From NCBI RefSeq assembly GCF_018070045.1, contig NZ_JAGPYK010000004.1:248001-312000 (forward strand): a stretch of 64,000 nt of DNA, written 5' to 3'. A program made the translations under genes and the position numbers. A model generated the notes under the pieces. It did no database searches. It was not told where the DNA came from and saw only the letters and a list, made by a program, of their open reading frames with translations. Every line of letters begins with the position of its first letter. Within the stretch, counting starts at the first letter, position 1. The DNA is from Micromonospora sp. U21. Its GTDB lineage: Bacteria; Actinomycetota; Actinomycetes; Mycobacteriales; Micromonosporaceae. Below are positions 26,428 through 36,553 of the stretch, one piece after another.

Positions 26428-26967
26428 GTGACCGGCATTGGCCTGCGACAGAAGGCGACCCGGCTGCGCCGGGCGTACGCACCGCACGAGCACCGCCCGC
26501 TCGGCGGCTACCTGGCGGCGATGGGCACCTACGCCGGGGTGACCGGTGCCATCGCCGGGCTGGTCAAGGTCACCGGACGACCGGTGCCCGAGCGGCCCGC
26601 CACGGCCGACGTGGTGCTGCTCTCCATCGCCACGCACAAGCTCAGCCGGCTGCTGTCCAAGGACGCGGTGACCAGCCCGCTGCGGGCTCCGTTCACCCGG
26701 TACGACAGCCCGATCGGCAGCGGCGAGGTGATGGAGCAGGTCCGCGACTCGGGCAGCTCCACCCGGCACGCCATCGGGGAGCTGTTGAGCTGCCCGTTCT
26801 GTCTGGCGGTCTGGGTGGCCACCGGGCTGACCGGCGGCCTGGTCCTCGCGCCCCGGCTGACCCGGCTGGTGGCCACCGCGCTGACCGCGGTCGCCGCGTC
26901 GGACTTCCTCCAGATGGCGTACGCGAGCGCGCAGCAGGCCGCCGAGGGCGGGCACCACGAGGACTGA
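26428..26967 (+). CDS. DUF1360 membrane protein
   Basis: A 179-residue membrane protein with the DUF1360 signature: [21 protein letters not shown] followed by [18 protein letters not shown], including the CPFC pair. Similar proteins are found in Bacillus spores and in actinobacteria, but no function is established. The GTG follows a GAGGAG site. A convergent hairpin terminator lies 19 bases after its stop. Confidence 0.9.
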   Translation: MTGIGLRQKATRLRRAYAPHEHRPLGGYLAAMGTYAGVTGAIAGLVKVTGRPVPERPATADVVLLSIATHKLSRLLSKDAVTSPLRAPFTRYDSPIGSGEVMEQVRDSGSSTRHAIGELLSCPFCLAVWVATGLTGGLVLAPRLTRLVATALTAVAASDFLQMAYASAQQAAEGGHHED

Positions 26968-26985
26968 CCCGGAGAGGCGAACGTT

Positions 26986-27013
26986 GTGGGGGGCCGGCAG
27001 CGCCGCCCCCCAC
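26986..27013. terminator. hairpin between convergent small genes
   Basis: A 9-bp G/C stem (26986-26994 with 27005-27013) between the DUF1360 stop and the convergent gene's stop. Confidence 0.5.
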
Positions 27014-27020
27014 CGACGCG

Positions 27021-27215
27021 TCAGCGCTGCATGCCGGACCAGCCGTGCGGCGACTCCGGCTCCCGCTCGTCCTCGTCCTCCCCGGTGATGATGTCCCGGT
27101 CCACCGCGGTGCGGTCGTGTTCGTTGGCGAAGTCCGGCTCAGGCGTGGTGTCCCTGCCCTTCGGCGGTTGACCCAGCGCCGGCACCTTCTCGTCGTGGTC
27201 CTCGTGGTGCGTCAT
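27021..27215 (-). CDS. small hydrophilic protein, hypothetical
   Basis: A 64-residue, strongly charged protein (MTHHEDHDEKVPALGQP, later ITGEDEDEREPES) with no hydrophobic segment and a His-rich start. AGAAGGGA precedes the ATG. I do not recognise a family; it is probably disordered. It lies 48 bp downstream of another small gene on the same strand, so they may share a transcript. Confidence 0.55.
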   Translation of the reverse strand: MTHHEDHDEKVPALGQPPKGRDTTPEPDFANEHDRTAVDRDIITGEDEDEREPESPHGWSGMQR

Positions 27216-27263
27216 CTCGGTGTCCCTTCTGAGGTCGTCGGCGAGGCGGGCGGTGCGGCGCGT

Positions 27264-27488
27264 TCACCCGACGGAGCCGCCCAGCAGGTCGCTGACCTCG
27301 TCCACCGCGTACTCGCCCTCGGGCAGCGAGTCGATCCGGGCGAGCAGGTCCGCCGGGAGGTCGGCGGCCACCGCCCGGCGGTAGATCTCCCCCTGGGTGA
27401 CCCGCTCCTGACCCCGGTAGATGTCGTTGAGCAGGTCGTCGAGGGCCCGGGTGTCCGGCTCGCCGGCCACGGATGCGTCGTCGGTCAC
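27264..27488 (-). CDS. small helical protein, hypothetical
   Basis: A 74-residue acidic protein. After ~15 disordered residues comes a helical domain: LDDLLNDIYRGQERVTQGEIYRRAVAADLP then DLLARIDSLPEGEYAVDEV. The pattern is reminiscent of small DUF2795-type domains, but I am not sure of a family. GTG start. Upstream gene of the pair with 27021-27215. Confidence 0.6.
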   Translation of the reverse strand: MTDDASVAGEPDTRALDDLLNDIYRGQERVTQGEIYRRAVAADLPADLLARIDSLPEGEYAVDEVSDLLGGSVG

Positions 27489-27560
27489 GCCGATCAGCTA
27501 CCCGGGCCGGAATCGGTCAAACGTCGCGCCGGAGTGGCCGACCTCGGGCGGGTGTACAGA

Positions 27561-27598
27561 CAGCGCCGCCCCCGGCCGGGTGGCCGGGGGCGGCGCTG
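27561..27598 (-). terminator. GC-only hairpin downstream of aroG
   Basis: A perfect 17-bp stem (27561-27577 with 27582-27598) with a 4-base loop. It lies 180 bases past the aroG stop and is the only structure in 27489-27779. No gene is seen in that gap. Confidence 0.6.
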
Positions 27599-27779
27599 GT
27601 GTCGGTGTGCAGGTCGCCTCTCGGCGAGTGGCGCTGCGCGGCTCCAGCCGGACGGTATTCCGCGAAGGCTGTTTAGGTGAGGCCCGGGGACACTGGACAC
27701 ACCGACACCTCAGTCAACGGACCGACCCCCGAAGCTGTTCCGCCCACTGCCGTGTCCGCCGTCACAGCCGCTCGGCAGG

Positions 27780-28874
27780 TCAGGCCGGGGTCGGCAGAGT
27801 GGCCCGGCGTGCCCGGACGGCGGTGGCCAGGTGGTCGAGCACCTCGGCGGTGTCGTCCCAGCCGAGGCAGGCGTCGGTCACCGAGCGGCCGTACACCAGC
27901 TCCCGGGTCGGGTCGAGGTCCTGTCGGCCGGACAGCAGGAACGACTCCAGCATCACGCCGGTGATCCCGCGCTGGCCGCCGGCCAGCTGCGCTGCCACGT
28001 CCGCTGCCACCAGCGGCTGGTTGCGGTGGTCCTTGCCGCTGTTGGCGTGACTGGCGTCGATCACCAGGCGCTCCGGCAGCCCGGCCGCGCGGAGCAGATC
28101 GAGCGCACCGGCCACCGACTCCGCGTCGTAGTTGGGCCGGCCACCCCCGCCGCGCAGCACCAGGTGCCCGTCGGTGTTACCCCGCGTGTGCATGATCGCC
28201 GGGGTGCCGGAGAAGTCGATGCCGGGGAAGACGTGCGGCACGCCGGCGGCCCGGATCGCGTCCACGGCGGTGCCGATGCTGCCGTCGGGGCGGTTCTTCA
28301 TGCCGATCGGCATGGACAGACCGGAGGCGAGCTGCCGGTGCACCTGGCTCTCCACGGTGCGGGCACCGATCGCGCCCCAGGCCACCGTGTCCGCGATGTA
28401 CTGCGGCGTGATCGGGTCGAGGAACTCGCAGCCCACCGGCAGCCCGAGGCGCAGGACGTCGAGCAGCAGCGCCCGGGCCCGCCGCAGGCCGGTGTTGACA
28501 TCCCCGCTGCCGTCCAGCCCCGGGTCGTTGATCAGGCCCTTCCAGCCCACCGTGGAGCGCGGCTTCTCGAAGTAGACCCGCATGACGATCAGCAGGTCGT
28601 CGGCGAGCCGGTCGGCGGCGGTACGCAGCCGCTGCGCGTAGTCGAGGGCGGCGGCCGGGTCGTGCACCGAGCAGGGGCCGACGACCACCAGCAGGCGGTC
28701 TTCCTCGCGGTCCAGCACCCGACCAACCGCGCGTCGGCCGGTCAGCACGGCCGAGGCGAGCGGGGCGTCCAGGGGCAACTCGTGGTGCAGCAGCGCGGGC
28801 GTGGTCAGCGGCACGACACGGTCGATCCGCTGATCGCTGACCCGATCGGTCTCCGGGGTCGTCACGGTGGGCAT
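27780..28874 (-). CDS. aroG: 3-deoxy-7-phosphoheptulonate synthase, class I (AroG/AroF-type)
   Basis: A 364-residue DAHP synthase joining phosphoenolpyruvate and erythrose 4-phosphate, the first shikimate step. Class I motifs are complete: VVGPCSVHDP, MRVYFEKPRSTVGWKGLINDP, GCEFLDPITPQYIAD, IGMKNRPDGSIGTAVDAI, HLVLRGG and VIDASHANSGKDH. The N-terminal extension matches regulated E. coli-type enzymes, so feedback control is likely. ATG 28874 abuts GAGAGG, so GTG 28865 may be the true start. The gene has a ~170-base leader with a T-tract hairpin suggesting attenuation. Confidence 0.95.
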   Translation of the reverse strand: MPTVTTPETDRVSDQRIDRVVPLTTPALLHHELPLDAPLASAVLTGRRAVGRVLDREEDRLLVVVGPCSVHDPAAALDYAQRLRTAADRLADDLLIVMRVYFEKPRSTVGWKGLINDPGLDGSGDVNTGLRRARALLLDVLRLGLPVGCEFLDPITPQYIADTVAWGAIGARTVESQVHRQLASGLSMPIGMKNRPDGSIGTAVDAIRAAGVPHVFPGIDFSGTPAIMHTRGNTDGHLVLRGGGGRPNYDAESVAGALDLLRAAGLPERLVIDASHANSGKDHRNQPLVAADVAAQLAGGQRGITGVMLESFLLSGRQDLDPTRELVYGRSVTDACLGWDDTAEVLDHLATAVRARRATLPTPA

Positions 28875-28910
28875 CCTCTCGCCGACCGTGCCCGGGGCCG
28901 GTGCCCGGGA

Positions 28911-29044
28911 CGAGCCGGCTGCTCGTACGCAAAAGGGCAGGAACGACAGCTCCTGCCCAGCCGGCTCGGTCCGTGGTGACGTCAGATCATGGTGAAGTCA
29001 CCGGCGTGCGAGCCGGCTGCCTAAACCATCGATACGAACGCGTC
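28911..29044 (-). promoter_or_regulatory. aroG leader with terminator and alternative pairing elements (putative attenuator)
   Basis: On the minus strand the leader has, in order: a two-codon frame ATG GTT TAG (29029-29021); element A (29020-29009); another tiny frame ATG ATC TGA (28990-28982); element B (28968-28958), complementary to A over 11 bases; a perfect 8-bp terminator stem (28958-28951 with 28942-28935) followed by TTTT; and element C (28921-28911), complementary to B over 11 bases. A:B and B:C are mutually exclusive. TACGCT near 29053-29058 is the likely -10. The core AGCCGGCT is itself palindromic, which weakens the case. Confidence 0.6.
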
Positions 29045-29137
29045 ACGAGGTCAGCGTACCCGACGGGCGACCCGACCCGCACAACCAAGCGGCGGAACGC
29101 CGCGTGCCGGGACCGGGGTCGGGGTAACAGGGGTGCC

Positions 29138-29353
29138 ATGACCGACGAGCAGAGCGATCAGGACCGGGTGGAGTCCCGCGCGCACCTCCTGCCCGAGGAG
29201 GCGGCGGTGGGCAGCGACGATCCGGGGGCGCAGGCCGACGCCATCCTCACCGAGTCCGACATCCGCGAGGAGGATCAGAACGCGGCGCCGGACACGGTGC
29301 TGGAGCACCGCACCTCGGATCAGACGGTGGTCGCGTCTGAGCCACCGGACTGA
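29138..29353 (+). CDS. small acidic protein, hypothetical
   Basis: A 71-residue highly acidic protein (QDRVESRAHLLPEEAAVGSDD, AILTESDIREEDQNAAPD) without hydrophobic segments. The ATG lies seven bases after TAACAG, so it may be leaderless. The pattern AHLLPEEAAVGSDDP with paired ILTESD recurs, in my recollection, among short actinobacterial hypotheticals; function unknown. Its 3' end overlaps the convergent gene by 34 bp. Confidence 0.6.
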   Translation: MTDEQSDQDRVESRAHLLPEEAAVGSDDPGAQADAILTESDIREEDQNAAPDTVLEHRTSDQTVVASEPPD

Positions 29354-30075
29354 ACGGTCGCTCCGCGCCCACGCCGCGATCCCCGGTAGGTCTGCTCCCG
29401 CAGCCAGGCCAGCGGCCCGGTCGCCCGCAGCCCCGGTGGCAGGTTGCGCACCGGGTCGAAGGCGAGCGCGGCGTCCTCCCGAGCGCTGAGCTGCGCACCG
29501 ATGCTGACCTGCCCGATCGGCCGCCACGGTCCCACGGCGGACGCGACCGCGAGCACCAGGCGCGGCGCGTCCGCCCGGGTCGCGGCGGCCGCCGCGGCCA
29601 GGCTCCGGCCGAGGTCGACCGAGTCGGGGTCGGCCAACGCGGCCAGCCAGAGCCGTCGCCGACCGGCCTGGTAGCACATGATCGTGCTGTACGTCCCGGC
29701 GAAGCGGCGTCGGGGCAGCGGCAGGTTCCGCAGCACCGGGGCCGCGCCGCTGGAGCTGACCAGCAGGTCGAACGGGCGACCCGGGCAGTGCACGCGCACC
29801 GCGAGGCCCAGCACGTCCGGCCAGCCGCCTGGTGTGGGCACCCCCTTGGAGAGCCGGACGGTGGCCGGGTAGCGGCCCGGGTCGTCGAGCAGGCCGACGC
29901 CGGTGGGCGGGCCTGACGTACCCCAGAAGTGCACCTCGCCCGCGAACGAGCGACCGGCCGGATGCACCAGCCGGCCGCGGCGCAGCCGGGTCAGTGCGGC
30001 GGTGGCGCGTACGACGGCGGAGGCGGCCCGGCCGGCGGTGCGGGACGGGGGCGGGGCGACGGACGGCGCGGGCAT
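29320..30075 (-). CDS. catalase-fold-like protein, hypothetical
   Basis: A 251-residue soluble protein. The stretch RYPATVRLSKGVPTPGG then WPDVLGLAVRV resembles the haem-facing R-(F/V)-S segment of catalase-fold proteins, and the YSTIMCYQAGRRRLWLAALAD region follows as in small catalase-like members. A catalytic His before this segment is not evident, so catalase activity is doubtful. It may be a haem- or lipid-binding relative. ATG 30075 is preceded by GGTGGGG; the frame is open to 30138. Confidence 0.6.
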   Translation of the reverse strand: MPAPSVAPPPSRTAGRAASAVVRATAALTRLRRGRLVHPAGRSFAGEVHFWGTSGPPTGVGLLDDPGRYPATVRLSKGVPTPGGWPDVLGLAVRVHCPGRPFDLLVSSSGAAPVLRNLPLPRRRFAGTYSTIMCYQAGRRRLWLAALADPDSVDLGRSLAAAAAATRADAPRLVLAVASAVGPWRPIGQVSIGAQLSAREDAALAFDPVRNLPPGLRATGPLAWLREQTYRGSRRGRGATVQSGGSDATTV

Positions 30076-30176
30076 TCCCCACCGGTACCCCGAACGGCCG
30101 GCTCGATGCCGGCGGGTCGGCTCGCCGACCGACCGCACGTCACCTTTCCGCCCACGAGATCGGATAGCGTCGTGCC

Positions 30177-31469
30177 ATGCCCGACAGCGGTTACCCCTGG
30201 CCCATCGAGACGTCCCGACTGGACAACGGCTTGCGCGTGGTGGTGAGCGAGGACCGCACCGCCCCGGCGGTGGCCGTCAACCTCTGGTACGACGTCGGCT
30301 CCCGGCACGAGCCGGCCGGGCAGACCGGCTTCGCCCACCTCTTCGAGCACCTGATGTTCGAGGGCTCGGTGAACGTGGCGAAGACCGAGCACATGAAGCT
30401 GATCCAGGGCTCCGGCGGTTCGCTCAACGCCACCACCAACCCGGACCGGACCAACTACTTCGAGACGGTCCCGGCCGAGCACCTGGAGCTGGCGCTCTGG
30501 CTGGAGGCCGACCGGATGGGCGGCCTGGTCCCCGCGCTCACCCAGGAGACCCTGGACAACCAGCGTGACGTGGTGAAGAACGAGCGCCGGCAACGCTACG
30601 AGAACGTCCCGTACGGCGACGCCTGGCTGCGGATGCTGCCGCTGCTCTACCCGCCAGGTCACCCGTACCACCACGCGACGATCGGCTCGATGGCCGATCT
30701 CAACGCCGCTGACCTCGCCACCTTCCAGGCGTTCCACCAGACGTACTACGCGCCGAACAACGCCGTGCTGACCGTGGTCGGCGACGCCGCGGCCACCGAG
30801 GTGTTCGCGTTGGCCGACAAGTACTTCGGCGCGCTGCCCGCGCGCGACGACATCCCGCCGGCTCCGGACGGCCGGAGCGTCCCGGCGACCGGGCAACCGG
30901 CCGTGGAGAAGGTGACGGGCGACGTACCGGCCCCCCGGGTGTACGTCGCGCACCGCGGCCACCCGTTCGGCAGCCCGGGGTACGACGTGCTCACCGTGCT
31001 CGCCACCGTGCTCGGCAGTGGTCGGGGCAGCCGGCTCTACCAGCGGCTCGCCGACGGTGAGCGGATCGCCCAGCCGGACCTGGTCGGCGCGTACGGGGTG
31101 GACCTGGCGCACGCCCCGGCGCCGCTGATCGCCACCGCGACCGCCCGCCCCGGCGTGAGCGCCGAGCGGCTGGCCGAGGGGCTGGCCGAGGTCGTCGACG
31201 AGCTGGCCACCGTGCCGGTGACCGCGGCCGAGTTGGACCGCGCCAAGGCGTTGCTGAGCACCGCGTGGTGGCGTCAAATGTCGACAGTGGACGGTCGCGC
31301 GGACACGCTCGGCCGGTACGCCACCCAGTTCGGTGACCCGGCCCGGGCCGCTGACCGGCTGCCCGCCTGGCTCGCGGTGACCGCCGAGCAGATCGCCGAG
31401 GCCGCCGCCGACGTGCTCGGCGCCGCCGACCGGGTGACCCTGACCTACCTGCCCGAGGAGACCCCATGA
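30177..31469 (+). CDS. M16 zinc peptidase, catalytic subunit
   Basis: A 430-residue processing-peptidase-type protein. The inverted zinc motif HxxEH is intact as FAHLFEHLMFEGS, with the distal Glu in TLDNQRDVVKNERRQRYENVP. Two M16 domains (N- and C-terminal halves) are evident. It is leaderless by layout: TAGCGT ends six bases before the ATG. Its stop overlaps the start of the second M16 gene (ATGA), so the two subunits are made together and likely form a heterodimer. Confidence 0.93.
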   Translation: MPDSGYPWPIETSRLDNGLRVVVSEDRTAPAVAVNLWYDVGSRHEPAGQTGFAHLFEHLMFEGSVNVAKTEHMKLIQGSGGSLNATTNPDRTNYFETVPAEHLELALWLEADRMGGLVPALTQETLDNQRDVVKNERRQRYENVPYGDAWLRMLPLLYPPGHPYHHATIGSMADLNAADLATFQAFHQTYYAPNNAVLTVVGDAAATEVFALADKYFGALPARDDIPPAPDGRSVPATGQPAVEKVTGDVPAPRVYVAHRGHPFGSPGYDVLTVLATVLGSGRGSRLYQRLADGERIAQPDLVGAYGVDLAHAPAPLIATATARPGVSAERLAEGLAEVVDELATVPVTAAELDRAKALLSTAWWRQMSTVDGRADTLGRYATQFGDPARAADRLPAWLAVTAEQIAEAAADVLGAADRVTLTYLPEETP

Positions 31470-32809
31470 CGCTGATCACCGACCGTCCCGGCCCGGGCGC
31501 CGCCCGCCCGTACCGGTTCCCGCCGGTGGTCCGCCGCGCCGTGGCCGGTGGTCAGGTGGTCGCCGCGCACCTGCCCGGGCAGAACCTCGCCGTCGCGCTG
31601 CTGCTGCTCGACGCCGGCGCCGGTCGGGAGCCGACCGGCAAGGAGGGGCTGGGCGGGGTGCTGGCCAAGGCGTTGGAGGAGGGCACCGCACAGCGGGACG
31701 CGACCGCGTACGCGCTGGCCATCGAGGCGCTCGGCACCGAGCTGGTGACCGGGCTGGACTGGGACTCGTTCCAGGTCAGCGTCCAGGTGCCGGTCGACCG
31801 GTTGACCGCTGCGGTGCGGCTGCTCGCCGAGGCCGTGCGGACGCCCCGGCTGGACCCGGCCGACGTCCGGCGGGTCCGCGACGACGAGGCCAACGCGCTG
31901 CGGATGGACTGGGCGAACCCGGGCCCGCGCGCCGACGCCGCGTTGCGCGCGGACCTGTTCGGCGCGGAGAACCGGTGGGGGCGCCCGATGTACGGCGACC
32001 CGGAGTCGGTGGCCGGGCTGGACGTGGAGGACGTGACCGTCTTCCACTCCGAGTGGTTCCTGCGGCCGGGCACCCTGGTCGTCGCCGGTGACCTGGACCG
32101 GATCGACCTGGACGCGCTGGCTGCCGCGGTGTTCGCCGGCACCGGCGGGGGGCCGGCCGACCGGGGTGGCCCGATCGAGGTTCCGGTGCGTACCGGGCGG
32201 CGGATCATCCTGGTGGACCGGCCGGGCTCGGTGCAGTCCACGCTGCGACTGGGCCACCCGTCGCCGCACCGGGCGCATCCCGACCACGTGCCGATGTCGC
32301 TCGCCGGCACGGTGCTCGGCGGGGCGTTCACCTCCCGGCTCAACCACCTGATCCGCGAGGTGCACGGCTACACGTACGGCATTCGGGGCGACTTCGCCTC
32401 GTCCCGCCGGTTCGGCCGGTTCGCGGTCAGCTCCGGGGTGCAGACCGCGGTGACCGCGCCGGCCCTGGTCGAGGCGGTGGGGGAGATCACCCGTACCCAG
32501 ATCGCAGGGGTGACCGAGGACGAGCTGGCGGTGGCGCGTTCCTGGCGGGCCGGGCAGCTCTCGGTCGAGTTGCAGAGCCCGCGGGCGATCGCCTCCGCGC
32601 TGACCACGCTCGTGGTGCACGACCTGCCGGACGACTACCACGCCCGGCTGCGCGAGGAGTTGCTCGCCGCCGACGTGGACCAGGTCTCCGCGGCTGCCGC
32701 GACCCACCTGCACCCGGACGGGTTGACCCTGGTCATCGAGGGCGACGCTGCCATCATCCGCGACGACCTCACCGCCGCCGCCCTCGCCGAAATGATCACT
32801 CCCGGCTGA
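31466..32809 (+). CDS. M16 peptidase family protein, non-catalytic subunit
   Basis: A 447-residue M16-fold protein in which the HxxEH motif is replaced (GGVLAKALEEGTAQRD), so it cannot bind the catalytic zinc. The arginine/tyrosine pair used for substrate contact is present in the C-terminal half (HLIREVHGYTYGIRGDFASS). Pairing of one active and one inactive M16 protein is the standard arrangement in many bacteria. Translationally coupled to the upstream catalytic subunit. A perfect inverted repeat follows the stop. Confidence 0.92.
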   Translation: MTLITDRPGPGAARPYRFPPVVRRAVAGGQVVAAHLPGQNLAVALLLLDAGAGREPTGKEGLGGVLAKALEEGTAQRDATAYALAIEALGTELVTGLDWDSFQVSVQVPVDRLTAAVRLLAEAVRTPRLDPADVRRVRDDEANALRMDWANPGPRADAALRADLFGAENRWGRPMYGDPESVAGLDVEDVTVFHSEWFLRPGTLVVAGDLDRIDLDALAAAVFAGTGGGPADRGGPIEVPVRTGRRIILVDRPGSVQSTLRLGHPSPHRAHPDHVPMSLAGTVLGGAFTSRLNHLIREVHGYTYGIRGDFASSRRFGRFAVSSGVQTAVTAPALVEAVGEITRTQIAGVTEDELAVARSWRAGQLSVELQSPRAIASALTTLVVHDLPDDYHARLREELLAADVDQVSAAAATHLHPDGLTLVIEGDAAIIRDDLTAAALAEMITPG

Positions 32810-32824
32810 CCCTCGTCTCCTGGT

Positions 32825-34003
<1,179 letters not shown>

Positions 34004-34020
34004 CCGTCTTCGTCACTCCG

Positions 34021-34047
34021 GGCCCCCGCCGGCTGCCGGCGGGGGCC
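34021..34047 (+). terminator. terminator after asd
   Basis: A perfect 12-bp stem (34021-34032 with 34036-34047) with a 3-base loop, 17 bases after the asd stop. Confidence 0.7.
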
Positions 34048-34136
34048 TCGGTCTGCCCGGGCCGCGGCTCGCCGGGCGCGGGAGTCGGCCCGTCGTGCTT
34101 GGATGAACGAAGCCGACCTGCCACCTGGAGGATGCC

Positions 34137-34577
34137 GTGCCGGATGACCGTACCCAGCAGGCGATGACCGACCTGGTCGCCGGCCGCTCGATGGGCGTGC
34201 TCGCCACGATCAAGCGGGACGGGCGGCCACAGCTGTCCACTGTGATCTACTCCTTCGACCGCGACGCGGGCCTGATCCGGGTGTCCGTCACCGACGGTCG
34301 GGCCAAGACCGCCAACCTGCGCCGGGACCCGCGGGCCAGCTTCCACGTCGGCAGCGACGACGGCTGGGCGTACGCGGTGGTCGAGGGGCGCGCCGAGTTG
34401 ACGGCACCGGCCACCGAATCGGGCGACGCGACCGTCGAGGAGCTGGTGGGGCTCTACCGGTCGCTACGCGGCGAACACCCGGACTGGGACGACTACCGCC
34501 GCGCCATGGTCGCCGAGCAGCGGCTGGTGCTGCGCCTGCACGTCGAGCGCATCTACGGCATGCCGCCCCAGAGCTGA
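34137..34577 (+). CDS. PPOX-class F420/FMN-dependent protein
   Basis: A 146-residue split-barrel flavoprotein of the pyridoxamine-phosphate-oxidase-like class. The fold markers are GVLATIKRDGRPQLSTVIYSFD, VSVTDGRAKTANLRRDPRASF and a C-terminal RIYGMPPQS. Such proteins bind F420 or FMN and reduce small substrates; the F420 type is frequent in actinobacteria, and no direct cofactor motif can be decided by eye. GTG 34137 follows GGAGG by five bases. Confidence 0.88.
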   Translation: MPDDRTQQAMTDLVAGRSMGVLATIKRDGRPQLSTVIYSFDRDAGLIRVSVTDGRAKTANLRRDPRASFHVGSDDGWAYAVVEGRAELTAPATESGDATVEELVGLYRSLRGEHPDWDDYRRAMVAEQRLVLRLHVERIYGMPPQS

Positions 34578-34744
34578 CGGGCCGTCCACTCCCGGTCAGC
34601 CCGGGCCGATCACGGTCACCCCGGGCCAGCGCTGCGCGGCGCACTGACCAGGCGTACCGGGGACCGCTGCCGGGACGGCCGCCCGCGTTATCCCGCCCCG
34701 AGCGGCGGGTAGACGGGCCGTGCCGACACCGAGAGGGGAGCACC

Positions 34745-35161
34745 ATGACAACGGTCGGAGAGTTCATGACGACCCGGTTGGTGACGATGGACGGCGACGA
34801 CACACTCATCGCGGCCGCGCAGGAGATGCGGGACAGCGCGATCGGTGACGTGGTGGTGACCGACGGCGACAGTGTGGTCGGCATCGTCACGGACCGGGAC
34901 ATCACGGTCCGAGGTGTCGCGGAGAACATGGACCCGGGCTCGACCCGGCTGAACCAGATCACCACCCGTGATGTGGTCACGGTGAGCCAGTACGACGACG
35001 CGGTTGCCGCCGCGGACCTGATGCGCACCTACGCCGTACGCCGGCTACCGGTGATCGACGACGGGCGCCTGGTCGGCCTCGTCTCGATGGGCGACCTCGC
35101 GGTGGAGCGCGAACCGCAGTCGGTGCTGGCTGACATCAGCGCCGACGACCCGAACAACTGA
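34745..35161 (+). CDS. CBS-domain-pair protein
   Basis: A 138-residue protein made of two CBS domains and nothing else (residues ~1-60 and ~70-130). The adenosyl-ligand-binding signatures GIVTDRDITVRGV and GLVSMGDLAVERE are present. Such stand-alone pairs sense AMP, ATP, NADH or SAM and regulate partners or stress responses; no partner gene is adjacent. A GAGAGGGGAG site precedes the ATG. Confidence 0.93.
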   Translation: MTTVGEFMTTRLVTMDGDDTLIAAAQEMRDSAIGDVVVTDGDSVVGIVTDRDITVRGVAENMDPGSTRLNQITTRDVVTVSQYDDAVAAADLMRTYAVRRLPVIDDGRLVGLVSMGDLAVEREPQSVLADISADDPNN

Positions 35162-35176
35162 CCGTCCGCCGCGGGC

Positions 35177-35209
35177 ACGCCGGCTCTCCCCTCGCGGGAG
35201 GGCCGGCGT
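35177..35209. terminator. hairpin between convergent genes
   Basis: A 14-bp stem with one G-U pair (35177-35190 with 35196-35209), 15 bases after the CBS gene stop. Confidence 0.55.
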
Positions 35210-35235
35210 CGCGCTGCGCGGAGCACGTCACGGGG

Positions 35236-36342
35236 TCAGGTCGGCTCGACCCGGACCTGCACGTCGGTGGCGGCGCGAGCCGCGGCGACCGTGGCGGCCT
35301 CGGCGTCGACCTCCCGCCGGACCCGGGCGGGCAGCGCCGAGAACGGGCTGACGCTCAGCTCCAGCCGCCCCTTGCCGGCCTGCCGTGCCCTCCAGGTGCC
35401 GGCGATCTCGCCGTCCACCAGCAGGGCGCCCGGATTGCCGATCACCCGCCACAGCTGCCGCTGGTGCTCGCGGGCGGGCACCAGCAGGTCGCGGTCGCGG
35501 CCGGCGAGGAACGGGTCACCGGGTGGCAGCAGCCGCACCAGACGGGGCGCCGACGCGCCGGTCAACGCGTCGAGCGCGTCGGCCGGCAGCCAGGCGGCCC
35601 GGCCGTCGACCCGCACCTCCACCAGGCCGGCCGGCCAGACCCGGCGCAGCTCGGCGGCGGCGGAGCCGAGAAAGCCGGCCGCGTTGGCCAGGGTGGCCGG
35701 GCCGAGCAGCCGCAGGTAGGTCCTGACCAGGCCAGCGGTGTGCGCCGCGTCGGCGGGCGGGCCGGGCCAGTCGGGCAGCGGGGCGAGCCGGGCGGCCCGA
35801 CCGGAGACCACCAGGCGCACCCCGCCGGCGAGCCCGGCCTGCTGGAACACCGACCCCGAGATGTGCCGTGCCTGGCACGCCCGGCAGTCGTAGGTCAGCT
35901 CGGCGGGCACCCGGTCGGAGACCGCCCGGCTGACCACGCCGCGCTCCATCTCGGTGGTGACCACCGCCTGGAACGCCTCGGCCGTGGCCCGGAACGCGGC
36001 CAGCCCGAGCCGGGCCCCCGCACCGATCTGCCCCGGGATCCGGCGGGTGGCGTCGGCGTCACTGAGCGGCCAGAGCGCCGCGGCCAGGGTCGGCAGCTCG
36101 GCACGCCGGTGCAGGTGCGGTGCGCCGCGCATCGACCACACCAGCTTGAGCCGGTCGTCCGGCTCGGTCGCGCCGCGCGCCGCCAGCGCCTGCCGGGCCG
36201 TGCCGTACGGCGTGTCCTGCACGCCCAGGGACAGCACCGCCAGATCGCCCGGCCGCCGGCCGCCGGAGCGGTCGAGCTGCTGGGCGGCCACCCGGTACGC
36301 GAGGACCTGCCGCCGGTCGACCTGTGCCGCCTGCCCCGTCAT
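35236..36342 (-). CDS. winged-helix AlkZ-like DNA-binding protein
   Basis: A 368-residue member of the winged-helix superfamily (HTH_42) that includes the crosslink-repair glycosylase AlkZ. The N-terminal QVLAYRVAAQQLDR supplies the glutamine-rich helix, LVWSMRGAPHLHRRAEL the family His motif, and the C-terminal half has LLPPGDPFLAGRDRDLLVP and the strand LLVDGEIAGTWRAR. Whether it has glycosylase activity cannot be told here. ATG 36342 follows GGAG; the upstream GTG 36357 is an alternative. Convergent with the CBS gene. Confidence 0.85.
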   Translation of the reverse strand: MTGQAAQVDRRQVLAYRVAAQQLDRSGGRRPGDLAVLSLGVQDTPYGTARQALAARGATEPDDRLKLVWSMRGAPHLHRRAELPTLAAALWPLSDADATRRIPGQIGAGARLGLAAFRATAEAFQAVVTTEMERGVVSRAVSDRVPAELTYDCRACQARHISGSVFQQAGLAGGVRLVVSGRAARLAPLPDWPGPPADAAHTAGLVRTYLRLLGPATLANAAGFLGSAAAELRRVWPAGLVEVRVDGRAAWLPADALDALTGASAPRLVRLLPPGDPFLAGRDRDLLVPAREHQRQLWRVIGNPGALLVDGEIAGTWRARQAGKGRLELSVSPFSALPARVRREVDAEAATVAAARAATDVQVRVEPT

Positions 36343-36553
36343 GTGCCCCTCCGTCACGGACGTCCCGTCGCTCCCACACTTGTGCCCGGCACGCTACCGG
36401 GCCGGCCCGACACCCCCCGGCCGCTCACCCGATCCGGGCGAGGTTGACCGGAGAACCGGCGGGGACCCGTGCGGGGACGTGCAACGCCGGTCCTGCGCGC
36501 CACGCGAGCGCGGCGGGGTCCCGGGCGGCGCAACTGGGGGAGGAGTGGACCCG

